Assembly (NCBI GenBank): GCA_964539665.1 | Contig: CAZIKB010000004.1 | Location: forward strand, 1-64,000 | DNA from: CAZIKB01 sp964539665 | Lineage (GTDB): Bacteria > Zhuqueibacterota > Zhuqueibacteria > Oceanimicrobiales > Oceanimicrobiaceae | Direction of reading: 5' to 3' | Length of the DNA stretch: 64,000 nt | Shown: in pieces, positions 8,946 to 18,195 of the stretch | Layout: the number at the start of each line of letters is the position of its first letter | How positions within the stretch are numbered: position 1 is the first letter of the stretch | The notes under the pieces: generated by a model | What the model was told of the DNA's origin: nothing | What the model saw: the letters and a program-made list of their open reading frames with translations, nothing else | Database searches by the model: none | Made by a program: the position numbers and the translations under genes

Positions 8946-10814
8946 ATGATTGACCTCCTAATTGTACTTGCCTTTGTAATCTATTCAATTTCAACCGGAT
9001 TTCGTGCGCGTCGGAAAGCCTCGCAAAATCTACAGGAGTATTTTCTAGCTGGGAAGACTCTTACTGGCTGGCGGGCTGGTTTGAGTATGGCTGCAACTCA
9101 GTTCGCAGCAGATACCCCTTTACTCGTTACCGGGCTTATTGCCACAGGCGGGATTTTTCTGGTTTGGCGCTTGTGGATTTATGGTATCGCATTTTTGATG
9201 ATGGGTTTCATCTTCGGGGCCGCCTGGCGCCGGGCAGGCGTCTTAACCGACGCCGAACTCACAGAAATTCGCTACAGTGGAAAAGGTGTTTTACCGTTAC
9301 GCGCGCTCAAAGCCGTATATTACGGAACGGTCATCAACTGTGTTGTCCTGGCAATGGTGCTGGTTGCTGCCATGCGCATTACTGAAGTTTTTTTACCCTG
9401 GCACGAATGGCTGCCGTCAGGATTCTATAGCGGTCTTGTGGCGGTCACAAAAGCCTTGGGGCTTTCACTCGGTGGAAGTGTATTAGGACTTGATCCTGCT
9501 GTCGCTACAACAAATAACCTTATCAGTGTCCTGGCGATTTTGAGCTTTACAGCATTGTATTCTACAACGGGCGGTTTGCGTAGCGTTGTTGCTACAGATG
9601 TGATGCAGTTCAGCCTGGCTATGATTGGCACACTGATATACGCTATTGTTGTCATCGACCATGTCGGTGGTCTTGGCGCCTTGACAGAAAAAGTAACGGA
9701 TATCTATGGAGCGGTGCTGTCGCAAAAATTGCTCTCTTTTGCTCCTGGAGCCGGAGAAGCCATTCTACCCTTCCTCATCATCATTGGTATGCAATGGTTT
9801 TTTCAGATGAACAGCGATGGCACCGGTTACCTGGCACAAAGATCCATGGCATGTGCCACCGATAAAGATGCGCGGATTGCCGCCATTATTTTCTCCTGGA
9901 TGCAGATATTTGCTCGGAGTCTAATCTGGCTGGTTATCGGCGTCGGATTACTTGTGATCTATCCCTTTGCTCCGGAAAGCGTCGGCGGCGATCAATTTGT
10001 CGCTTCGAGAGAAATTTTGTTTGTCACGGGAATTAATGATATGCTGCCGGTTGGTGTTCGCGGTCTGATGCTGACAGGCTTACTTGCTGCTCTGGCTTCA
10101 ACCATTGACACCCATTTGAACTGGGGCGCAAGTTATTGGAGTAATGATATCTACCAACGACTGCTCTGCAAACAATGGTTAAAACGCGACCCAAAGAGCC
10201 ATGAACTGGTGTTAGCCGCCCGGTTCTCAAATATATTTATATTAATTATAGCACTCATGATTATGGCCAATTTAGGCTCAATTCAGACAGCATGGTTTAT
10301 CTCATTGCTCTTTGGCGCTGGTATGGGCTCTGTGCTGGTCTTGCGTTGGCTTTGGGAGCGCATCAATCTTTTCTCAGAACTGGCGGCAATGATTGTCTCC
10401 CTCATCGTTGCACCAATCTTACTTGTAGTGACCAATGAAGAATGGATTCGCCTGGGCTTAATGGCTTTGATATCTACTGTAGTTGCAATTGCTGTCACCT
10501 ATTTTACACCACGCACCGCGGATAAAACTTTAATAGAATTTTATAAAAAAGTAAAACCCCTGGGCTTCTGGCGTAAAACAGCCGTGTTGGCAGGAGACAG
10601 CCCGGAAATATCCATGAGAAAATTGATTAAAGAAGCGAAGACTACAGTGCTTGCTGCACTATCATTATTCCTGATGTTGATTGGAGTTGGAAAGCTTTTA
10701 ATACGGCTGCCTGTGGAATCAGGAATATGGGCCTGGCTTTGTATTGTTGCAGCTTTGGTGCTCATACCGTTTTGGTGGAAAAACGCCATTGGAGAACAAA
10801 AAACCGCTTCATAA
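8946..10814 (+). CDS. Sodium/solute symporter family protein (second copy)
   Basis: A 622-residue SSS-family transporter. It begins with a helix and the EYFLAGKTLTGWRAGLSMAATQFAADTPLLVTGLIA signature, has AALASTIDTHLNWGASYWSNDIYQRL in the conserved sodium-site region, and carries a C-terminal extension with extra hydrophobic helices (about residues 560-610). It differs clearly from the symporter at 5082, so it is a paralogue and not a recent duplicate, and it probably takes a different substrate. AAGGAAG lies just before the ATG. The gene closes the GH97 cluster. Confidence 0.85.
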   Translation: MIDLLIVLAFVIYSISTGFRARRKASQNLQEYFLAGKTLTGWRAGLSMAATQFAADTPLLVTGLIATGGIFLVWRLWIYGIAFLMMGFIFGAAWRRAGVLTDAELTEIRYSGKGVLPLRALKAVYYGTVINCVVLAMVLVAAMRITEVFLPWHEWLPSGFYSGLVAVTKALGLSLGGSVLGLDPAVATTNNLISVLAILSFTALYSTTGGLRSVVATDVMQFSLAMIGTLIYAIVVIDHVGGLGALTEKVTDIYGAVLSQKLLSFAPGAGEAILPFLIIIGMQWFFQMNSDGTGYLAQRSMACATDKDARIAAIIFSWMQIFARSLIWLVIGVGLLVIYPFAPESVGGDQFVASREILFVTGINDMLPVGVRGLMLTGLLAALASTIDTHLNWGASYWSNDIYQRLLCKQWLKRDPKSHELVLAARFSNIFILIIALMIMANLGSIQTAWFISLLFGAGMGSVLVLRWLWERINLFSELAAMIVSLIVAPILLVVTNEEWIRLGLMALISTVVAIAVTYFTPRTADKTLIEFYKKVKPLGFWRKTAVLAGDSPEISMRKLIKEAKTTVLAALSLFLMLIGVGKLLIRLPVESGIWAWLCIVAALVLIPFWWKNAIGEQKTAS

Positions 10815-10923
10815 TTGCATTGGCAAGAACAACTAAGTTGATTGCCAAAAAGTTCCAGGGTGATAATGATTACATTGACGTTGATGAGAAACAGCCTCTG
10901 ATTATCTGTTTAACTCTGCTTAA

Positions 10924-10958
10924 GTCTTTTCGAACGTTAGTGAGAAATCTGACAATGC
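10924..10958 (+). repeat. Half copy of dispersed palindromic repeat
   Basis: GTCTTTTCGAACGTTAGTGAGAAATCTGACAATGC resembles the left half of the full element at 14321 (GTCATTTCGAACACAGTGAGAAATCTGGCATC). The right arm is missing. It lies in the 425-base intergenic stretch 10815-11239, which otherwise holds no gene; TTGACA at 11200 may be part of the promoter for the ABC genes. Confidence 0.55.
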
Positions 10959-11239
10959 TAATAAGCTATGTTTTGTAAGAAAACAGATTCCTCGCCCGCT
11001 AAAGTGGATTAGGATGGACAACTTTATGGTCTTTGCTGAGTTAAATGGATAACTGTTGAAGTAGCCTGCTGGTCAAGACAACATGCGAATTATATTAATA
11101 TTATTTGGTTTTTAACTGTTAAATCCTTAAATTTTATCTGTCGCTTATTGAAAAAGTCCATTGGAAATCATAAAATTAAATTTGACGATTGAGTCTATGT
11201 TGACAATCGCACGATTATTAATACACTTTGGGGAATAAA

Positions 11240-12601
11240 ATGATCACAACACGAAATAGAAACTGGTATCAATCGGTTATTAATTTGCCGGGTGTTAATC
11301 AATCCCTTCCTGAAAATTTCTTTAGCATAATACTTATATTATTAATCCTGGTTTTCTTTACTACTGCTTGCAGACAGGACGTTTCTCAGAACAATAGAAC
11401 CATCACCTACTGGTCTGCAAACAGCCAATACGAACTGGATCTGGCTAAAGTCATCGTGCAAGAATGGAATGCTATGCACCCTGACATGCCAGTTAAACAC
11501 CAACCCATTCCCGAAGGTCAGTCCAGTGAAGAAGTGATTTTAGCAGCGGTTGTTGGTAAAAACACTCCAGATGTTTATTCCAACATGTGGCCGGGCGATG
11601 TACAGCTATATGTTAATGCAAAAGTCCTGGTGCCGTTAAGTGATTTTGCTGATTTCGATTCAGTTATGAACTCTCGAATGAAAGATGAAATTCTCAATGA
11701 AGCGCGTTCTGAGGATGGCAAAGTATACCAGGTACCATGGAAAACAAATCCTATCATGATGCTTTACAACAAAAAAACTTTCGAAGAGAACGGATTTCCA
11801 GTACCGGGTAAAACCTATTCTGAATTTATTAAACAAGCTAAAGTCATCACTGCCGATTTAGATGGCGACGGATACACAGATCGTTACATGGGCATTCGAG
11901 ACATTCGCGCAATATGGTACGAACGCTTTTTTGACTATTATACTTGTTATCTCGCGGCATCCGGGGGCAAAATGCTGGTCAAGAACCAGGCTCCAATTTT
12001 TAATAATGAGGCATCAGTATTAGTCTTTGATTTTCTGCAAACCATGTATAAGGAAAAATACTTCCCATTGGAAAAATCAAAGACCCGGGGAGATGCGTTT
12101 TTATCTGGCCGGGTCGCTACCCGTTTTACAGGTCCCTGGGAAATCACTCATGCAGAAAAATTTAAACCAGAAGGATTTGAATATGACTTTGCGCCCATCC
12201 CGGTTCCCGATAGTCATACAGGTCCTGTTTATACTTATGGCGATTTCAAAAACATTGTAGTTTTCAGAACTAAAAACGCACTTCAAAACGCCTGGGAGTT
12301 TGTGAAATTCATGGTTTCTCGTAAAAACGATCACCGTCTGTTAACGATGACCAGTCAGTTACCAATTAGAAAAAATATATTAGATGACCCTTTATTTCAG
12401 GAATACTTTGCTAACAATCCTAAAATGGTCAGATTTGCCCAACAGGGAGAATACGTGCGTGGAGTAGATGTATGCAAAGACATGAAAGAAATCTTTGACG
12501 CTATTTCACAAGAGTATGAAGCCTGTGTTGTCTATGCGGCAAAGACTCCTGAGATAGCTATTCGTGATGCAGCTAAACGAGTTGAATTGATTTTAAAATG
12601 A
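11240..12601 (+). CDS. ABC sugar transporter, family 1 substrate-binding lipoprotein
   Basis: A 453-residue protein with a long N-terminal segment, a hydrophobic helix and a lipobox (FFTTAC), followed by a family 1 extracellular solute-binding fold (TITYWSANSQYELDLAKVI, PDVYSNMWPGDVQLYV, FPVPGKTYSEFIKQAK, a DLDGDGYTD loop, RVATRFTGPWEI). It is the ligand-capturing subunit for the two permeases downstream. The ATG at 11240 is preferred because GGGGAA lies just before it; the TTG at 11228 has none. The stop overlaps the next start (ATGA). The substrate is probably an oligosaccharide. Confidence 0.9.
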   Translation: MITTRNRNWYQSVINLPGVNQSLPENFFSIILILLILVFFTTACRQDVSQNNRTITYWSANSQYELDLAKVIVQEWNAMHPDMPVKHQPIPEGQSSEEVILAAVVGKNTPDVYSNMWPGDVQLYVNAKVLVPLSDFADFDSVMNSRMKDEILNEARSEDGKVYQVPWKTNPIMMLYNKKTFEENGFPVPGKTYSEFIKQAKVITADLDGDGYTDRYMGIRDIRAIWYERFFDYYTCYLAASGGKMLVKNQAPIFNNEASVLVFDFLQTMYKEKYFPLEKSKTRGDAFLSGRVATRFTGPWEITHAEKFKPEGFEYDFAPIPVPDSHTGPVYTYGDFKNIVVFRTKNALQNAWEFVKFMVSRKNDHRLLTMTSQLPIRKNILDDPLFQEYFANNPKMVRFAQQGEYVRGVDVCKDMKEIFDAISQEYEACVVYAAKTPEIAIRDAAKRVELILK

Positions 12602-13491
12602 ATAATAAATTCAAATTCAAACGCAAAATATTTAAAAAGAGTAAGGTCGGTTATTTATTAGTTCTGCCTTATCTTGTCCATTTTAGTCTCTTTATTGCAT
12701 TCCCATTAATTTTTTGCCTGGTACTCGTATTTCATAAATGGGACATTGTTTCAGAGATGCAGTGGGTGGGTTTAAATAATTTTAATCGGCTCTTGCAGGA
12801 CAACTTATTTTTTAAAGCGATTTTCAACACCCTGACATTTTTACTTATACACATTCCATTGCAAATAGGAATTGGCCTTTTTCTGGCTGAAATGTTGAAT
12901 CAAAAAATAAAATTTCGCGGTTTTTTCCGTGCCGCCTATTTTATGCCGGTAATCGTATCCGGCGTGGTCATTACAATATTGTGGGATCAACTTTATGCCC
13001 AGGATACCGGCGTCATCAATTTAATGCTTGCAAAACTTAGCCTGCCTAAACTGCAATGGTTAACCAGTCCAAAGCTGGCCATGCCAAGTATAGCCGTTAT
13101 GGCTACCTGGAAAAATGTCGGCCTGTACATCGTGTTATTTCTTGTGGGTCTACAATCTGTACCTCGATATTTATACGAAGCTGCTGAATTAGAAGGCGCT
13201 TCGCACTGGTACAAGTTCACGCGTATCACGTTGCCAATGATAAATCCCACTATCTTTTTGGTTGTGATTCTTTCAACCATTAACGGTTTCGGATTATTTA
13301 TTGAGCCTTTCATCATGACTGGCGGCGGACCCATGAATTCTACATTATCGGCTGTATTATATATCTACAACCAGGGCTTCTTTTTCTTTCACATGGGTTA
13401 TGCGGCAACCTTAGCATTTTTCTTTGCTGCTATCATTTTTACGGTTGTTATAATTCAAAGAAAAGTAATCGAACAGGAATCAATCTATTAA
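12598..13491 (+). CDS. ABC sugar transporter permease, MalF/UgpA-like
   Basis: A 297-residue integral membrane protein with six predicted helices and the permease EAA loop (EAAELEGASHWYKFTRITLP), which docks to the ATPase. Its family is that of binding-protein-dependent carbohydrate permeases. It is coupled by a four-base overlap to the binding protein and ends immediately before the next permease. No ATP-binding subunit is encoded in the operon. Confidence 0.92.
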   Translation: MNNKFKFKRKIFKKSKVGYLLVLPYLVHFSLFIAFPLIFCLVLVFHKWDIVSEMQWVGLNNFNRLLQDNLFFKAIFNTLTFLLIHIPLQIGIGLFLAEMLNQKIKFRGFFRAAYFMPVIVSGVVITILWDQLYAQDTGVINLMLAKLSLPKLQWLTSPKLAMPSIAVMATWKNVGLYIVLFLVGLQSVPRYLYEAAELEGASHWYKFTRITLPMINPTIFLVVILSTINGFGLFIEPFIMTGGGPMNSTLSAVLYIYNQGFFFFHMGYAATLAFFFAAIIFTVVIIQRKVIEQESIY

Positions 13492-14298
13492 ATGAAAAAA
13501 ATAATTTTTTATGCATCGCTTCTGTGTTGGACTGTCTTATTTGTTTATCCATTTTTATGGATGCTTTCTGCTACAATTCGACCAGAAAATGAAATATCTA
13601 ATTTTGGTATTATCCCATCCAAAGTGAGCCTTTATAGCTATATCCAGGTTTTTGAAAAAATCCCGATTCTCCGCGCTTTCTTCAACAGTGTTTTTGTCGC
13701 TATTATGGTTACAGCGGGCGTCCTGGTATTTTGTTCGATGATCGGTTACGCCTTAAGCCGGCTTAAATTTAAAGGACGAGATTTTATATTTTATCTCGTG
13801 TTGTTTACAATGATGATCCCGTTTCAGATTATTCTTATCCCGCTGTATATCCTCATGGTTAAATTTGGCTGGGTAAATTCTTACCTGTCGCTCATTGTTC
13901 CATGGATGGTGACAGCTCTCGGCGTTGTTTTGTTCAGGCAATACTTTCAAAGCATCCCACAAGTTCTCATTGACGCCGCTCGCATCGACGGCTGCAACGA
14001 TCTGCAGATTATTTTCAGGATAATCTGGCCAAATTCAGTCCCAACATTAATTACAGTCGGCATTTTGACATTTATGACAATCTGGAACGAAGTACTCTGG
14101 CCTTTAATTGTAATCCGGGAATCAGATATGATGACCATGCCACAACTGGTCACTATTTTTGCTATGGGCGGACAGGCTGAATCTCAGTTAGGGGTGCAGC
14201 TGGCGGCAGCGACGCTTTTAGCGTTACCTATCATCATCGCGTATACATTTTTTCAGAAATACTTTATTGAAAGTATGGCAACATCTGGAATAAAGTAG
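13492..14298 (+). CDS. ABC sugar transporter permease, MalG/UgpE-like
   Basis: A 268-residue membrane protein, second permease half, with the EAA-type loop DAARIDGCNDLQIIFRIIWP and the typical MalG N terminus (YPFLWMLSATIRPENEI). Its ATG follows the stop of the preceding gene with no gap, so the two are surely co-translated. The operon ends at the palindromic element at 14321. The ATPase is presumably a shared MsmK/UgpC-like protein encoded elsewhere. Confidence 0.92.
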   Translation: MKKIIFYASLLCWTVLFVYPFLWMLSATIRPENEISNFGIIPSKVSLYSYIQVFEKIPILRAFFNSVFVAIMVTAGVLVFCSMIGYALSRLKFKGRDFIFYLVLFTMMIPFQIILIPLYILMVKFGWVNSYLSLIVPWMVTALGVVLFRQYFQSIPQVLIDAARIDGCNDLQIIFRIIWPNSVPTLITVGILTFMTIWNEVLWPLIVIRESDMMTMPQLVTIFAMGGQAESQLGVQLAAATLLALPIIIAYTFFQKYFIESMATSGIK

Positions 14299-14320
14299 TG
14301 TTTACCCGGAAACTAATTAA

Positions 14321-14406
14321 TTTTGTCATTTCGAACACAGTGAGAAATCTGGCATCATTGAAATTATTGTAGCCACAGATTTTTCGTTTCAGTCGAAATG
14401 ACAAAA
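14321..14406 (+). repeat. Dispersed palindromic repeat, full copy
   Basis: The ends are perfect 14-bp inverted arms, TTTTGTCATTTCGA at 14321-14334 and its complement at 14393-14406. The interior GTGAGAAATCTGGCATC and the flanking GGAATGCTTTCGGTCAAT recur in the copy at 56870-57000. It may act as the terminator of the ABC operon or be a small non-autonomous mobile repeat. Confidence 0.8.
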
Positions 14407-14451
14407 TGGAATGCTTTCGGTCAATTACTAAAAAAGTAAACCGTTAAAAAT

Positions 14452-15759
14452 ATGTTCAAAACATCGAAAACAATAAAATCATTCTTCCAGCTTTTTTTAC
14501 TAACATTACTGGTTGGTTGTCAGGAGCAAATCCCACGACAAAAAGTTGAACTAAAGCTTGTAAATTTAGCTCACCTGAATTCTCTATATGAAGAGGTCGT
14601 TATTGAGGACAGAGAAATGGCCATAATTCACATCTATTCTGAATATCCGGATTACAATTGGGTAGATGCAAATAACGAGGGCATTGCCTGTGTGGATGAT
14701 GCAGCGCGCGCCGCAGTTGTCTATCTGCGCCATTTTGAAATTACGGATGACTCTGCCAGTTTAAATCGAGGCAGAAAACTTTTGGAGTTTTGCCGATTTA
14801 TGCAAGACGAAGACGGCCAATTTTACAATTTCATATTCGCTGATCATTCAATAAATAAAAAGGGAAAAACCAGTTTCAAGAGTCTTGGCTGGTGGGCTGC
14901 ACGGGGTATCTGGGCTATGGGAGAAGGCTATCGCATTCTAAACAGACGGCATCCCGATTATGCCGCAATTTTAGAGAAACACATAAAGAAGACTTTCGCG
15001 CACATCGACACCCTGCTTGCTCATTATCCAGCAGTTGAAAATATAAATGGATTCCAGGTCCCGCGTTGGTTGCTCTACAATTCTGCAGCGGATGCGACTT
15101 CAGAGCTCATGCTTGGCCTGGCCGCCTATGCTGAAGCTTCAGGCGACAAGAGAGTATTAGGCTATCTCAATAAATTTGCCGAAGGCTTGATTGAGATGCA
15201 GGTTGGCAGTGAACAGTCTTTTCCATACAGGCTGTTTCTATCCTGGAAAAATATCTGGCACGGGTGGGCTAACGGTCAGACACAAGCCCTGGCCATTATT
15301 GGCGACTTGTTAAATAATGACCAGATTCTAAATGCCGCTAAGAGCGAAGCCAGCACTTTTTACCCCTTCTGGATGAAAAGCGGTTTTCCTCGTGAGTTTC
15401 AATTTACAAACAACGAATCCTTTATGGTCGAAAACAGCATTACATTCGACCAAATTGCTTATGCCCTTCGGCCCGTGGTGTTGGGTTCACTAAATTTATA
15501 TCGTGTTACAAAAGATGAACGCTATGCTGAATTGGCTGGAAAATTGGCCACCTGGTTTTTTGGTAACAATCCTGCAAACAGACAAATGTATGATCCAAAA
15601 ACCGGCCGCTGTTTTGACGGCATTCTTTCGGAAACAGAAATAAATCGGAATGCCGGAGCCGAATCGACCATAGAAGCGCTATACAGCATTCTCGAGGTCG
15701 AGGCGAATGCGATAGCTGCGAAAACTTTAGAGAATTATAGAAACTTACAAGAACAATGA
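14452..15759 (+). CDS. Exported six-hairpin (alpha/alpha barrel) lipoprotein, glycosidase-like
   Basis: A 435-residue protein with a lipoprotein signal (LLTLLVGC) and a helical-repeat body. It shares motifs with the C-terminal half of the glycosyltransferase fusion at 18196: an acidic CVDDAARAAVVYL (residues ~80-93) against CTDDNARALILTV, a GWWAARGIWAMGEG segment against GRAIWALG, and a C-terminal MYDPKTGRCFDGI followed by NAGAESTIEAL, against LYDSHTGGCNDAL and QGAEST. The shared acidic motifs suggest a catalytic or sugar-binding (alpha/alpha)6 barrel. This version would be outside the inner membrane, whereas the fused version is cytosolic. The family is not recognised further. Confidence 0.6.
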   Translation: MFKTSKTIKSFFQLFLLTLLVGCQEQIPRQKVELKLVNLAHLNSLYEEVVIEDREMAIIHIYSEYPDYNWVDANNEGIACVDDAARAAVVYLRHFEITDDSASLNRGRKLLEFCRFMQDEDGQFYNFIFADHSINKKGKTSFKSLGWWAARGIWAMGEGYRILNRRHPDYAAILEKHIKKTFAHIDTLLAHYPAVENINGFQVPRWLLYNSAADATSELMLGLAAYAEASGDKRVLGYLNKFAEGLIEMQVGSEQSFPYRLFLSWKNIWHGWANGQTQALAIIGDLLNNDQILNAAKSEASTFYPFWMKSGFPREFQFTNNESFMVENSITFDQIAYALRPVVLGSLNLYRVTKDERYAELAGKLATWFFGNNPANRQMYDPKTGRCFDGILSETEINRNAGAESTIEALYSILEVEANAIAAKTLENYRNLQEQ

Positions 15760-15800
15760 AATTCATTTTCTATCAGTTTCAACAAGAAGGTTAAGAATCC

Positions 15801-16817
15801 ATGCGCATCGCCATGCTTGCACCAATTTCCTGGCGTACTCCGCCTCGCCATTACGGTCCCTGGGAATTAGTTACCAGTTTACTCACCGAGGGTCTGGTAA
15901 AACAAGGCGTGGACATTACTTTGTTCGCAACAAAAGACTCTATCACACAAGCAAAACTCAGGGCGATTGTTCGTGCGGGATATTCGGAAGATGCTGCCAT
16001 AGATCCAAAAGTGTGGGAATGTCTGCATATATCAGAAGTCTTTGAACATGCAGAAGATTTCGATCTAATTCACAATCAGTTTGATTTTTTACCCTTGACT
16101 TACTCCGGATTAGTGAAGACGCCAGTAGTAACTACAATTCATGGTTTTTCTTCGCCAAAAATATTGCCTGTTTTTGAAAAATACAACAAGACCTGTCATT
16201 ACGTCTCAATTAGCAATGCCGACCGAAATCCGAAACTGGATTACATGGCAACAGTTTACAACGGCATTGATTTGAGTGAATTCACATTTAGAGCAGAACC
16301 AGAAGACTACCTGTTATTCTTCGGAAGAATTCACCACGATAAAGGCGTTTGGGAAGCCATTCAACTGGCCAAAGCAACCAACTCGCGAATGATCATTGCC
16401 GGCATTATACAAGACCAATCTTATTTTGATGAAAAAGTAACGCCATTTTTAGATAATGAGCAAATTAAATTTATTGGCCACGTGGAAAGAAAAAGACGCT
16501 CTGAAGTTCTTGGTAAAGCCAAAGCCATCCTGCACCTCATCAACTTTGACGAGCCATTTGGCATGACCGTCATTGAGGGAATGGCCTGTGGCACGCCTGT
16601 AATTGCAATATCCCGGGGCTCTATGCCTGAAATTGTAAAAAATACAGAAACCGGTTTTTTGATACAGCGCTGGCAGGAAGGAATAGAGCTATTACCCGGG
16701 ATTAAAAACATAAAACGCGAACAATGCCGCCAATGGATTAAAGAATCATTTTCTCACGAAAAAATGGTTACCGGGTATTTGGAAGTGTATAAAAAAGTTT
16801 TAAACCTGAAACGTTAA
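15801..16817 (+). CDS. Glycosyltransferase family 4 protein
   Basis: A 338-residue GT-B enzyme. The N terminus is RIAMLAPISWRTPPRHYGPWE, where the glycine loop binds the acceptor, and the C-terminal domain carries LLFFGRIHHDKGVWEAIQLA and the donor site EPFGMTVIEGMACGTPVIA with the E-x7-E pattern of GT4. It is soluble and cytosolic. AGAAGG precedes the ATG. It lies between an exported six-hairpin lipoprotein and a GH130 gene, which suggests a mannosyl- or glucosyltransferase working on the same glycan. The sugar donor cannot be deduced. Confidence 0.88.
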   Translation: MRIAMLAPISWRTPPRHYGPWELVTSLLTEGLVKQGVDITLFATKDSITQAKLRAIVRAGYSEDAAIDPKVWECLHISEVFEHAEDFDLIHNQFDFLPLTYSGLVKTPVVTTIHGFSSPKILPVFEKYNKTCHYVSISNADRNPKLDYMATVYNGIDLSEFTFRAEPEDYLLFFGRIHHDKGVWEAIQLAKATNSRMIIAGIIQDQSYFDEKVTPFLDNEQIKFIGHVERKRRSEVLGKAKAILHLINFDEPFGMTVIEGMACGTPVIAISRGSMPEIVKNTETGFLIQRWQEGIELLPGIKNIKREQCRQWIKESFSHEKMVTGYLEVYKKVLNLKR

Positions 16818-16925
16818 ATTGCAAAAATCAAATAATTCGCAAATTCCAAATATCCATGACACGAATAACATTATGACTTCATTTAAATTTTCCTTTTTGT
16901 TTGGAAATATTTTAGAGGGACTACT

Positions 16926-17891
16926 ATGACAAAAAAGGCAACTAATATGCCAGACCCAACTGGATTATTTAAGCGCTATCCGGGCAATCCAATATTAACA
17001 GCATCTGATTGGCCATATCCTGCTAACGCTGTTTTTAATGCCGGCGCCACACGGATTGATGGTAAGACCCTTCTACTGGTCCGAGTTGAGGATATGCGTG
17101 GAATGTCACATCTAACAATAGCTCGAAGTAAAGACGGTCGTACAAATTGGCAAATAGATGCAGAACCAACTTTCGTAGCAGAACCTGTAAATTATCCGGA
17201 AGAAATATGGGGCGTAGAAGATCCCAGAATTGTTTATCTGCAAGAATTAAATCAGTACGCCATCACTTACACGGCTTATTCTAAAGGCGGTCCACTGGTA
17301 TCTCTGGTCGTAACAGAAGATTTCAAAAAGTATGAAAGGTATGGCGCAATTCTGCCTCCGGAAAATAAAGACGCCTCCCTCCTTCCGTACAAATTCGATA
17401 ATAAATGGATATTAATTCATCGACCAGTTGCGTCCGCCCCGAATCTGCCGGCTCATATATGGATTGCTTATTCTCCAGATTTAATTCATTGGGGTCAGCA
17501 CAAAGTTCTTATGGAAGCAAGATCAGGATGTTGGTGGGACGCAAATAAAATTGGCCTGGGCCCTCAACCTATCGAGACATCTGAAGGCTGGCTTGTCATC
17601 TATCACGGTGTCCGGAAAACAGCTTCCGGCTCTATATACCGCCTGGGCCTGGCGCTCCTGGATTTGGAAGAGCCCGGAAAAGTAATTTGTCGTGGCAATC
17701 AGTCGGTGCTTGCACCATCCGAAACTTGTGAACGGCTTGGGGATGTAACAAATGTTACTTTTCCTTGTGGTGCGGTGAAAAACGATGAATCCGGGGAATT
17801 ACATCTTTATTATGGCGCTGCCGATACATCCATAGCTATGGCGACCGCAAAAATAAACGATCTGCTCAATTTTCTCAGGCACGATAGTTAA
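16926..17891 (+). CDS. GH130 family beta-mannoside phosphorylase-like protein
   Basis: A 321-residue five-bladed propeller protein of GH130: RYPGNPILTASDWPYP at the start, VFNAGATRIDGKTLLLVRVED, IWGVEDPRIVYL with the probable catalytic Asp region, NKDASLLPYKFDNKWILIHRP, and a C-terminal YYGAADTSIAMA. Family members phosphorolyse (or hydrolyse) beta-1,2- or beta-1,4-mannosides. No signal peptide is seen, so it acts in the cytosol. GAGGGA lies six bases before the ATG. The linkage and the choice between phosphorylase and hydrolase cannot be read by eye. Confidence 0.88.
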   Translation: MTKKATNMPDPTGLFKRYPGNPILTASDWPYPANAVFNAGATRIDGKTLLLVRVEDMRGMSHLTIARSKDGRTNWQIDAEPTFVAEPVNYPEEIWGVEDPRIVYLQELNQYAITYTAYSKGGPLVSLVVTEDFKKYERYGAILPPENKDASLLPYKFDNKWILIHRPVASAPNLPAHIWIAYSPDLIHWGQHKVLMEARSGCWWDANKIGLGPQPIETSEGWLVIYHGVRKTASGSIYRLGLALLDLEEPGKVICRGNQSVLAPSETCERLGDVTNVTFPCGAVKNDESGELHLYYGAADTSIAMATAKINDLLNFLRHDS

Positions 17892-18195
17892 ATCAAAAAT
17901 CAAAATAACTTTTAACACACGGGTTTTCCAGGGTATCTGGATATCATGGAATAAGAAAACACTTAAAACTTAACGATTTATACAACAAGAGTTACGAACA
18001 TTTCACTTGCACATATGGGTATAATTTTTAAATTGTATTAAATTGATTTATGTATATTTTAGCTCCTGCGTCATCCTGAGCTATCAGGGCATATGTTATT
18101 TTGAAATTGATATTTAATTGTGATTTCATGCCTTATTTTGAAATAAATAAAATACGTTCCAAATAATGCATTTTTAAATAAATCTTGAAGTAACA
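17892..18195. other. AT-rich intergenic region
   Basis: About 300 bases without a reading frame of note. GCGTCATCCTGAGC near 18068 is a weak echo of dispersed repeats but has no clear second arm. The promoter of the fusion gene at 18196 probably lies here; no convincing boxes were seen. Confidence 0.4.

Noticed and set aside
10727..10978. 83-codon plus-strand frame running out of the symporter gene
   Set aside because: It overlaps the 3' end of the symporter in another frame and continues into non-coding DNA with a repeat fragment.
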